From: Bacteriovoracaceae bacterium
GTDB taxonomy: Bacteria; Bdellovibrionota; UBA1018
Assembly: GCA_023250795.1 (NCBI GenBank)
Contig: JAHFAB010000041.1
Location: forward strand, 1 to 9,904
DNA: 9,904 nucleotides
Direction of reading: 5' to 3'
In this document: piece by piece, positions 1 to 5,852 of the stretch
Layout: each line of letters opens with the position of its first letter
Numbering within the stretch: the stretch's first letter is position 1
The notes under the pieces: generated by a model
Databases searched by the model: none
The model's input: only the letters and a program-made list of their open reading frames with translations
What the model was told of the DNA's origin: nothing
Translations under genes and position numbers: made by a program

Positions 1-839
1 AGCACCCGCTTAATTTCAATGGAAAAATTCTCTGACATGAGATGCATGAGGTCGCTCACCTCTTGTGGTAGTCCATTAGTTTGACTGCCAGTTTTCAAAG
101 TTTCTGCATCTGCAAATGACAAGTTGAGATGTTTTTGGATTTCTGATGTCAGATTGTTCCCACCAATCGATGAATCCTTAGTAAAAACTGGTATTCCTGA
201 ATGAACTACCACGATTTTTGTAGAACTTGCCCCGATATCAACTATCGCAACAGCCTCTGATGGATTAACTGGATAATTGGCTTCATAAATATTTTGGAGA
301 GCAAAAAAATCTACATCAACGATTTTGGCCTTGAGACCAGATGAATCAATACAGTTCATGTATGAGTCTAAAACAGCTTTCTTGACAGCAATAAGTAATA
401 TATCGTATTTGTTGTCTTTTGCTTTAGATAAAATTTGATAGTCCATAACAACTTCAGAAACATCAAATGGTAAATATTGCTCAGCTTCCCAAAATATTTG
501 TTCCTGCAATTCTTTTACATTTTGTACTTCGACTGTCATTCTTTTTATTATCAATGCAGTTCCAGATAGAGATGTACAAACAGATTTTGTATTTAATTTA
601 AGTTGGCTAATTAATGTTTTAATACTATCAACAACAGCAATAGAGTTCACAATTTCACGATTAACAATAACATCTTCTGGAAGCTGTACCATTCCAAAAT
701 GAAGAAGCTTCCAAGCATTCTTAGTTTTTTTTAATTCGACCAACTTGATAGAAGAAGTACCTATGCTTAATCCTATGGTGCTACCGCCAGAAGAAAAAAT
801 ACCCATGAGCTTAGATAGACTGTTTGTTATAAAAGACAT
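1..839 (-). CDS. pilM: PilM, actin-like type IV pilus assembly ATPase (partial, C-terminus beyond left edge)
   Basis: PilM is a cytoplasmic actin-fold protein that binds the N-terminus of PilN and links the pilus motor to the inner-membrane PilNO/PilP and PilQ complex. Translating the minus strand from ATG at 839 gives 279 residues without a stop before the window edge, out of about 350 usual for the family. Family signatures seen: GLSIGTSSIKLVEL at residues 23-36 (phosphate-1 loop), FWEAEQYLPF at 116-125 (classic PilM segment), and VDIGASSTKIVVV at 200-212 (phosphate-2 loop). The Asp normally seen in phosphate-1 (GxDIG) is Ser26 here, while Asp201 in phosphate-2 is kept. The start lies 46 nt after the stop of the upstream membrane-protein gene, so it is probably in the same transcript. 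Only a weak AGGG precedes the ATG. pilN should follow further left. Family assignment is very secure. Confidence 0.93.
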   Translation of the reverse strand, partial: MSFITNSLSKLMGIFSSGGSTIGLSIGTSSIKLVELKKTKNAWKLLHFGMVQLPEDVIVNREIVNSIAVVDSIKTLISQLKLNTKSVCTSLSGTALIIKRMTVEVQNVKELQEQIFWEAEQYLPFDVSEVVMDYQILSKAKDNKYDILLIAVKKAVLDSYMNCIDSSGLKAKIVDVDFFALQNIYEANYPVNPSEAVAIVDIGASSTKIVVVHSGIPVFTKDSSIGGNNLTSEIQKHLNLSFADAETLKTGSQTNGLPQEVSDLMHLMSENFSIEIKRV

Positions 840-885
840 TTTCGGCCCTATGCCCCCAGTCTAAAATTCTACCTAAGATTAGATA

Positions 886-1482
886 TTAATCGAAGGAAAT
901 TTCTGCCGATGGGCCATTCAAAATGAGAATTGAGATCCGATCAGTCCTTGTTTTCGCCAAATCTTTGACTGGTATCACTCCAAAACCCACAAAAGTATCA
1001 CCCGATTCACTTCCTAACTGTGGATCATAACAAAAACCGGTCGTTAACCCCGGAATCCCTAACTTTAAACCCTGTTCTTCGTTCAATAATAAATAACGAT
1101 GATTTCCATTGGACAAGCTCCCCAAAAAAACTACTACTCCACTTTTTTTGGAACAATCTAAAACTTTCTCAATTTGATAAGTTAGAGTTTCAAAATTTAT
1201 AAATTTAAGTCGAAAGGTCGAATGTTGCGCAGCTGCTTCACGTTTCATTGTATTTATTTGCTGACTGAGCTCTCTAATGGAAGAATACGCTCCCCACTTA
1301 GGGGAACGATCTATAATAATGGGAATAGAGGAAAGTAGAATAAATAAAACTAAAGTAGCAAAGATCCAAATCCTTTTGATTTTTCGGAGTCGCTGTTCAA
1401 CATCTTCCCAGAGCTCGTACTGATGCCATTCCTTTTCCTTCCAACGCTCTTCGGCTAAATCGGTGTCATGAATGGGAACCAT
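886..1482 (-). CDS. Single-pass inner-membrane protein of unknown function between pilD and pilM
   Basis: I do not recognise this 198-residue protein. It has an acidic, Trp-rich cytoplasmic N-terminus (residues 1-30), a basic stretch (RLRKIKR, 31-37), one transmembrane helix (about 38-57), then a periplasmic part with a short heptad-like helix (66-84) and a mixed alpha/beta domain to the end. This topology recalls the bitopic pilus proteins PilN and PilO, but no signature of either is visible. The reading frame stays open to 1590; I chose ATG at 1482 because AGGA (1491-1494 on the minus strand) sits 8 nt upstream and the longer version would overlap pilD far more. The chosen start still lies inside pilD, a 28-nt overlap that suggests translational coupling. 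Its place in the pil operon suggests an accessory role in pilus assembly; that is inference. Confidence 0.75.
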   Translation of the reverse strand: MVPIHDTDLAEERWKEKEWHQYELWEDVEQRLRKIKRIWIFATLVLFILLSSIPIIIDRSPKWGAYSSIRELSQQINTMKREAAAQHSTFRLKFINFETLTYQIEKVLDCSKKSGVVVFLGSLSNGNHRYLLLNEEQGLKLGIPGLTTGFCYDPQLGSESGDTFVGFGVIPVKDLAKTRTDRISILILNGPSAEISFD

Positions 1483-2234
1483 ATTCGATATCCTAGTAGA
1501 TAATAAAAAAGAGCTCCAATAACAAGAAAAGGTCCGTAGGGAATGGATGTTTTCATAATATTTTTTTCTTTTTGTATAATACCCAGACATATACCCACTA
1601 AACTGCCTGTCACCGAACTAATAAATAGGATCTGTACAACACCCAAGGGACCCAAAAAACTCCCCAGCATAGCTAAAAGTTTGATATCCCCGCCTCCCAA
1701 GCCCATTTTTCCGGTCATTTTTTCATAAATCCAAGCCAAACCGTAAAAGACTAAAAATCCAAGTCCTGCACCATAAAGTGCATTGAGGGTCCCTAAATCT
1801 TCCACAAACCATGAAGTTACCAATCCCAAGACAAGTCCACCTAGACTCAAACTATCCGGTATAATCCTGTGCTCTAAATCAATAAATGTAATAGCAACTA
1901 AAAGCACCACAAAAGGAAGATCACGAATAAATAGTAATGCTTCAAAGCCATTTTTTTGATAGACCGCCAGAAACAACACAGAAGTCAAAATTTCTACCAT
2001 CGGATATCTCAAGTTAATTTTTTTCTTACATGAGCGGCATTTCCCTTTTAATAAAAAGAAGCTAAAAACAGGTATATTTTCTCTCCAACTGAGCTTATGA
2101 TGACACAGTGGACATTGGCTGCCTGGTTTGATCACTGATTTTTTCTTAGGTAGTCTTACGATTAATACATTGGCAAAGCTTCCAAAAATGAGCCCTAGAG
2201 CAAATATAAAACCTGACATTAAGTAGTGGTGCAA
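1455..2234 (-). CDS. pilD: Prepilin peptidase / N-methyltransferase PilD
   Basis: PilD is an inner-membrane aspartic protease that cleaves the leader of type IV prepilins and pseudopilins and methylates the new N-terminal residue. The 259-residue product is of normal length for the bifunctional form. It has the N-terminal GSFANVLIVRLP motif (18-29), a cytoplasmic zinc-ribbon loop with CPLC (41-44) and CRSC (66-69), and the two catalytic aspartates: Asp119 in FIDLEHRIIPD and Asp183 in GGGDIKLL. Several hydrophobic helices surround these. The first frame start is TTG at 2234; it has AAGGAG 7 nt upstream, while the next ATG at 2219 would be 22 nt away, so TTG is preferred. The gene begins 16 nt after the permease stop and its end overlaps the next gene. 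The pilH-pilI-pilD order matches the M. xanthus pil cluster. Confidence 0.93.
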   Translation of the reverse strand: MHHYLMSGFIFALGLIFGSFANVLIVRLPKKKSVIKPGSQCPLCHHKLSWRENIPVFSFFLLKGKCRSCKKKINLRYPMVEILTSVLFLAVYQKNGFEALLFIRDLPFVVLLVAITFIDLEHRIIPDSLSLGGLVLGLVTSWFVEDLGTLNALYGAGLGFLVFYGLAWIYEKMTGKMGLGGGDIKLLAMLGSFLGPLGVVQILFISSVTGSLVGICLGIIQKEKNIMKTSIPYGPFLVIGALFYYLLGYRIWFPFMTPI

Positions 2235-2241
2235 TCTCTGT

Positions 2242-2247
2242 CTCCTT
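2242..2247 (-). promoter_or_regulatory. Shine-Dalgarno AAGGAG deciding a TTG start for pilD
   Basis: Reading the minus strand, AAGGAG is followed by 7 nt and then TTG at 2234-2232. This is ideal spacing, while the first in-frame ATG (2219) lies 22 nt from the box. The signal sits in the 16-nt gap between the permease gene and pilD. Confidence 0.7.
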
Positions 2248-2250
2248 TTT

Positions 2251-3048
2251 CTATACTTCCTTAATCTTAATCATCATACCTGCAAAAACTAAAACTAATA
2301 AAGTATAAAATAACCCGTATGTAAAAGAGACTGCAAGAAAAGAACCCGAAACGGGTAAGGCATAAGAAGCTTGTTGACTGATGTTAAAATATTCTAGATT
2401 AGGAAATAGAATCATCACGCCTCTGAGAAAATAGAGTCCAAATTGAGACTGTATTTTAGTCATCAAAAATTGAATTTGACTTATATTATTACCTATCAAA
2501 TAGCTTCCAATAGAAAAAATAATAGCAAGTGAAGTTGTCGAGAATGTAGAAAAAAAGAGTGCCAGACTTGCAATCAAAATACTTTGCACAAACACCAAAA
2601 TAAGAGATAAAAAATAGGTGGAGTTAGAAAATACGCTCATTGATTGTGTTGTGAGATAGATAATCACGGTATGTGCTAAAAATAATAATAACCAGTTCAA
2701 ACCAATCACACTCACCAGTCCAGAAAATTTTCCTAAAAGAAACTGAGATTTTGTAATCGGATGCGAAAGCGCAACAGAAGCGGTTCTCCTCTCAAACTCT
2801 TTTGTCAGCAAACCTGCCCCTCCAAAGACCGCTATCATTGAACATGCCAGACCAATTGCTGAAATTCCAAAGTCTAAAACTATTCGTTCAGGTCTAATAA
2901 ATGACAATTGTGAAACTAAAAATGCAAGACCAAGGAGAAGAATTGAAAACAAAAAAAGGTTGTAAAGTATCTTATCTCGTATCATCTCGGTAAAAGTGAC
3001 TTTCCCCACTGCAAATGCAACTGTTTTTAGACTTGGATTTTTAGACAT
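2251..3048 (-). CDS. pilI: ABC-2 type transporter permease (PilI-like)
   Basis: This 265-residue polytopic membrane protein is the transmembrane partner of the ATPase encoded just upstream. About six hydrophobic segments are visible, near residues 27-45, 61-80, 109-131, 144-166, 170-188 and 237-260. The cytoplasmic stretch between the second and third holds EFERRTASVALSHPITKSQF (84-103), the E..RT...L..P pattern typical of ABC-2/NosY-type permeases. The start ATG overlaps the ATPase stop by 8 nt (ATGTCTAA), so the two are almost certainly co-translated. In Myxococcus xanthus an ABC ATPase (PilH) and permease (PilI) directly precede pilD and are needed for pilus formation; the gene symbol here rests on that conserved order, not on a distinctive motif. 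Substrate is unknown. A GldA/NatA-type exporter unrelated to pili is the alternative. Confidence 0.82.
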   Translation of the reverse strand: MSKNPSLKTVAFAVGKVTFTEMIRDKILYNLFLFSILLLGLAFLVSQLSFIRPERIVLDFGISAIGLACSMIAVFGGAGLLTKEFERRTASVALSHPITKSQFLLGKFSGLVSVIGLNWLLLFLAHTVIIYLTTQSMSVFSNSTYFLSLILVFVQSILIASLALFFSTFSTTSLAIIFSIGSYLIGNNISQIQFLMTKIQSQFGLYFLRGVMILFPNLEYFNISQQASYALPVSGSFLAVSFTYGLFYTLLVLVFAGMMIKIKEV

Positions 3049-3781
3049 GAGAGTTTTTCTCTACACTTTCAGAAGTCATAAATAGATCCTCTAATGAAGA
3101 GGGAAACTCGCTCATTTTACCACAACCTAAAAGTTTCCCCTCACGAATCACAGCCAGTTGATCGCAAACTGCTTCAACATCAGAAATAATATGAGAACTA
3201 AAAAACAAAGTTCTCCCTTCCTTCGACTGTGAAAGCATGAGTTCTCTCATTTCTTTTCTCCCCAGAGGATCCAAACCGCTCATAGGTTCATCTAAAATCA
3301 GAAATTCAGGATTGTGCAATAGTGCTTGAGCAATCCCAATGCGCTGTAACATTCCTTTAGAGTATTTTCGCAACTCTAATTTACGCGCAGCACCCAAACC
3401 TACAGCAGAGAGGACCGGAGCGATTCTGCTCAGGATTTGATTTTTTTTCATCCCAGAGAGGGCTCCAAAATACTGGAGAAGGGTTTCTCCAGTCAAATGT
3501 TCATGAAAATAAGGCCTCTCAGGTAGATATCCAATCTGCGCTCTAGCCTCTTGGCTGTGCGCATCAAATCCACAGACTTTCACTGAACCTAGGGTTGGTT
3601 TTCTCAAACCAACAATCAAATGAATCAGAGTCGTCTTACCCGCACCATTGGGACCGAGAAAACCATAAATGGAACGTGATGAGATTTTCAGTGTAATATT
3701 GTGTAAAATCTCAACCTTTCTCATCCAAAAGCCCGAGCGAAAACTTTGGCTAACTTTTTGTATATCTAAAATATTTGCCAT
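3041..3781 (-). CDS. pilH: ABC transporter ATP-binding protein (PilH-like)
   Basis: This 246-residue nucleotide-binding subunit has every ABC motif in order: Walker A GPNGAGKT (43-50), a Q-loop position with Glu instead of Gln (YLPERP, 85-90, common in the CcmA/NatA-like group), signature YSKGM (140-144), Walker B FLILDEP with D-loop SGLDP (160-171), and H-loop SSH (195-197). It would sit on the cytoplasmic face and power the permease encoded next. ATG at 3781 is chosen because the fold begins there; the frame continues upstream only to a TTG at 3835 across a convincing promoter. It is the first gene of the leftward operon. Naming it pilH follows the M. xanthus order pilH-pilI-pilD-pilM and is inference; the ABC ATPase assignment itself is certain. 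Confidence 0.9.
   Translation of the reverse strand: MANILDIQKVSQSFRSGFWMRKVEILHNITLKISSRSIYGFLGPNGAGKTTLIHLIVGLRKPTLGSVKVCGFDAHSQEARAQIGYLPERPYFHEHLTGETLLQYFGALSGMKKNQILSRIAPVLSAVGLGAARKLELRKYSKGMLQRIGIAQALLHNPEFLILDEPMSGLDPLGRKEMRELMLSQSKEGRTLFFSSHIISDVEAVCDQLAVIREGKLLGCGKMSEFPSSLEDLFMTSESVEKNSHV
3472..3493 (-). repeat. Perfect 9-bp inverted repeat with 4-nt loop inside the ABC ATPase gene
   Basis: ACTGGAGAA and TTCTCCAGT are exact reverse complements separated by GGGT (plus-strand reading). They encode the TGETLLQ stretch (residues 97-103) of the ATPase on the minus strand. No U-tract follows in the direction of transcription. Confidence 0.65.
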
Positions 3782-3791
3782 CACTCGAAAG

Positions 3792-3820
3792 ACTATACAG
3801 CAGCTTTTGTTATGCGGCAA
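3792..3820 (-). promoter_or_regulatory. Sigma70-like promoter of the leftward ABC/pil operon
   Basis: On the minus strand, TTGCCG (3820-3815) and TATAGT (3797-3792) are separated by exactly 17 nt. The -10 matches the TATAAT consensus at 5 of 6 positions and the -35 matches TTGACA at 4 of 6. Transcription would start near 3785, only about 4 nt before the ATG at 3781, so the mRNA would have almost no leader. Confidence 0.6.
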
Positions 3821-3826
3821 TTCATG

Positions 3827-3855
3827 TTGACGCAAAAACTTGAAGACCTTAGAGT
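3827..3855 (+). promoter_or_regulatory. Sigma70-like promoter of the rightward envelope operon
   Basis: TTGACG (3827-3832, 5 of 6 to consensus) and TAGAGT (3850-3855, 4 of 6) are 17 nt apart. The start site would fall near 3862, next to the ATG at 3864, predicting a leaderless or nearly leaderless transcript; no good Shine-Dalgarno precedes that ATG. TATAAG at 3858-3863 also looks like a -10 but touches the start codon. This promoter's -35 is 6 bp from the -35 of the opposing one. Confidence 0.45.
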
Positions 3856-3863
3856 GATATAAG

Positions 3864-4499
3864 ATGTTTCAAAAATCGTTTCAGCTTCTGACATTTGCCC
3901 TTTTCCCACTATTTTTGTTTTTTCATCTCAAAACATCATTCGCAAGCACTGCTCCTTCTTCACAATTTGACGGAGTAATAATAGAAGCTGTTGAAGCTTA
4001 CCCCAACCAATCAAAAAGTGAGATTCTCTTAGGCGGAGGTATTTACCCCTTCAACCCTTACTATAATTCATTTATTTTTGATCTAGGATACGATTACTGG
4101 GTGAGCAGATGGTTTACGTGGGAAATTCTCAGTTTTAACTACCTTTACTCGGTTAATAATGGACTAACAGAACAACTTGCGGATAATTTTGGGGTAAATC
4201 CAACCACAATTGAACGCCCAAATTACACAGTTTCGTCTGAAGGAATTCTGCATTTTTCTTACGGAAAATTTACTTTTATTGATCAAAAAATACGGTATTT
4301 TAAAACGGGCCTTCTAATCGGAGGGGGGATATTACAAACAACTCAACACACTCTTCCAACAGCAAATTTAGGTTTACGTTTTGATTGCCATGTCAATGAC
4401 ACATTCAGTTGGAAAATAGAAATTCGAGATATCTTGTCGTTTTCTAGTGGTTATCAAAACTATCTTTCGATTCACCTTGGAGGCGGCATTAGCTTGTAA
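3864..4499 (+). CDS. Outer-membrane beta-barrel protein (OMP_myx_plus-like)
   Basis: The 211-residue product opens with a clear signal peptide (hydrophobic core about 8-22, likely cleavage after SFA at residue 27) and is otherwise rich in alternating amphipathic beta-strands and glycine/aromatic residues. The stretches KSEILLGGGIYPF followed by YYNSF, YGKF, and the late ANLGLRF ... IEIRDIL pattern resemble the small outer-membrane barrel family seen in Myxococcus and Bdellovibrio (OMP_myx_plus), several members of which sit in gliding-motility loci. It ends in GGGISL, lacking the usual C-terminal aromatic. It is the first gene of the rightward operon and lies 3 nt before the TPR gene. A structural role anchoring the downstream TPR proteins at the outer membrane is inference. 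Beta-barrel nature is well supported; the exact family was recognised from memory, not by search. Confidence 0.75.
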   Translation: MFQKSFQLLTFALFPLFLFFHLKTSFASTAPSSQFDGVIIEAVEAYPNQSKSEILLGGGIYPFNPYYNSFIFDLGYDYWVSRWFTWEILSFNYLYSVNNGLTEQLADNFGVNPTTIERPNYTVSSEGILHFSYGKFTFIDQKIRYFKTGLLIGGGILQTTQHTLPTANLGLRFDCHVNDTFSWKIEIRDILSFSSGYQNYLSIHLGGGISL

Positions 4500-4502
4500 T
4501 TT

Positions 4503-5852
4503 ATGCTAAAGCAAGCTCTACTCATCTTCATTTTTAATACATTACTCACGACCCCTTCTGTATACTCTTCTGCTAATCAGCAAAACTGGAAAGGACAATT
4601 GCCAACGAATATCGGAGATGAAACATTTTGGTCATCTCTTGTGGATGACCTAGCTGAACACCGATTTTATTTTGGAACCATAGCGGCGGCAGAACGGATA
4701 TTGCTTTATTTTAACGCCACTACAACGAAAGAAAATGCCTATCGTGCGATTAGAAAAGCAATCCGCGGTGGTTATCCTTTTCAAGTTCATGATCTTTTTC
4801 GAGAAGGTGATCTCCAACCCAATGTGCAAGATAATTTTGCAAATAGTTATTATACTTATAAAGGGATCATCCAAGAAAAAAATGGGATTTCAAAGTGGTC
4901 TCAGGCGTTTTTTAAACTGATTGATACGAGTAAAACGCCAGAAATAAGCTTTTATCAAGGTATAAAAGCTTATCAAATAAAGGATTTTGACAAAGCGATA
5001 GAACTTTTCACAAAACTTCTAGATACTGACCCAGAATACATGGATCGACCACTAAGAATAAATGTAGCAAGAACCTTAGCCAGAATCTATTTTGAAAAAG
5101 AACAATATGAAAAATCTTTAGAAATTTACAACACATTTCTTCTTAAACTCAATCCGATGTTCCCTACTGATTGGTTAGAAGCAGCTTGGAATCTTTTCTA
5201 TTTAAAAAAATATACACAAACACTGAGTTACCTATACAATTTAGAAGTGAAATCATCAGATTCCACACTATTATTTGAGAAATATATTTTGAGAGGACTC
5301 ATTTATAAACAAATCTGTGCAGAAGCACAACTAAATGCACTCCATCAACAGTTCGGACATATTTTTGGGAAAGCCATCCACGAAATAAAACTAGGTGAGC
5401 CTCTCACTGCATTTCCATTTTTAAAACGCATCAAAACATCTAACAGTGTTGAATATTATCGTATCTCAAAAATTCTCGATGGATTGAGAGACGAATCAGA
5501 AGCTCTCATAAAACTGAAACATTCCGGTTTTGCGCTTCAATTCTATGGAAGTGAGATGAAACACCTTACAAAAACAGCAGAGTTTTTAGAAAACGACCAA
5601 CTTTCCCATGCAGCAGAAGCATTAATTATGACTGAAGAAAGTCTGTCTTTTTTGCAATACGAAGTTCAACGGGCAAAAGTCGATCCAAACAAAGTATTTG
5701 CTAATGAGCAAAATGGACAAACAATCTTAATTCGTAACAATGAAAATAACTCTGACAGAGAAATCAATATCGCTTGGAAACAAAATGGCGACTTTTGGCG
5801 TTCAGAAAAACTCAATTACAATGCTTTGATTCTGGATCAATGCAAAAAATGA
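4503..5852 (+). CDS. Exported TPR-repeat protein (possible GltC-like periplasmic component)
   Basis: This 449-residue protein has a signal peptide (residues 1 to about 24) and no later membrane segment, so it should be periplasmic. Tetratricopeptide-like helix pairs are clear around 147-180 (YQGIKAYQIKDFDKAIELF core), 187-218 and 221-247. An N-terminal helical domain (40-140) precedes them, and the C-terminus ends in a distinctive aromatic/basic segment, GDFWRSEKLNYNALILDQC (429-447), which looks like a small conserved cap. Myxococcus GltC is a periplasmic TPR protein encoded beside beta-barrel genes, and this gene has the same setting, but homology is inferred only from architecture. The ATG follows the barrel stop by 3 nt (TAATTTATG) with no well-placed Shine-Dalgarno (GGAGG is 19 nt away), suggesting coupled translation. 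Its stop overlaps the next start as ATGA. Confidence 0.82.
   Translation: MLKQALLIFIFNTLLTTPSVYSSANQQNWKGQLPTNIGDETFWSSLVDDLAEHRFYFGTIAAAERILLYFNATTTKENAYRAIRKAIRGGYPFQVHDLFREGDLQPNVQDNFANSYYTYKGIIQEKNGISKWSQAFFKLIDTSKTPEISFYQGIKAYQIKDFDKAIELFTKLLDTDPEYMDRPLRINVARTLARIYFEKEQYEKSLEIYNTFLLKLNPMFPTDWLEAAWNLFYLKKYTQTLSYLYNLEVKSSDSTLLFEKYILRGLIYKQICAEAQLNALHQQFGHIFGKAIHEIKLGEPLTAFPFLKRIKTSNSVEYYRISKILDGLRDESEALIKLKHSGFALQFYGSEMKHLTKTAEFLENDQLSHAAEALIMTEESLSFLQYEVQRAKVDPNKVFANEQNGQTILIRNNENNSDREINIAWKQNGDFWRSEKLNYNALILDQCKK

Noticed and set aside
855..890. TAGAAT-like -10 upstream of pilM as a separate promoter
   Set aside because: The matching -35 position fits consensus at only 2 of 6 bases; the AT-rich gap gives such matches by chance.
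1020..1202. Short plus-strand ORF inside the unknown membrane protein gene
   Set aside because: Antisense shadow without a ribosome site or recognisable protein features.
1483..1590. N-terminal extension of the unknown membrane protein to a start at 1590
   Set aside because: It would overlap pilD by 136 nt, is rich in residues typical of an out-of-frame reading, and the ATG at 1482 has a well-placed AGGA.
1543..1728. Short plus-strand ORF inside pilD
   Set aside because: Antisense to well-conserved peptidase sequence, including the catalytic GGGD region; no independent support.
3782..3835. TTG start at 3835 for the ABC ATPase
   Set aside because: The extra 18 residues run across a convincing promoter and are not part of the ABC fold, which begins right after ATG 3781.
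4650..4920. Short ORFs on both strands inside the 449-aa TPR gene
   Set aside because: Other-frame shadows of a clear coding sequence.
5774..5848. Upstream start at 5774 for the long TPR protein
   Set aside because: The added 25 residues lie wholly within the preceding gene and would bury the signal peptide.
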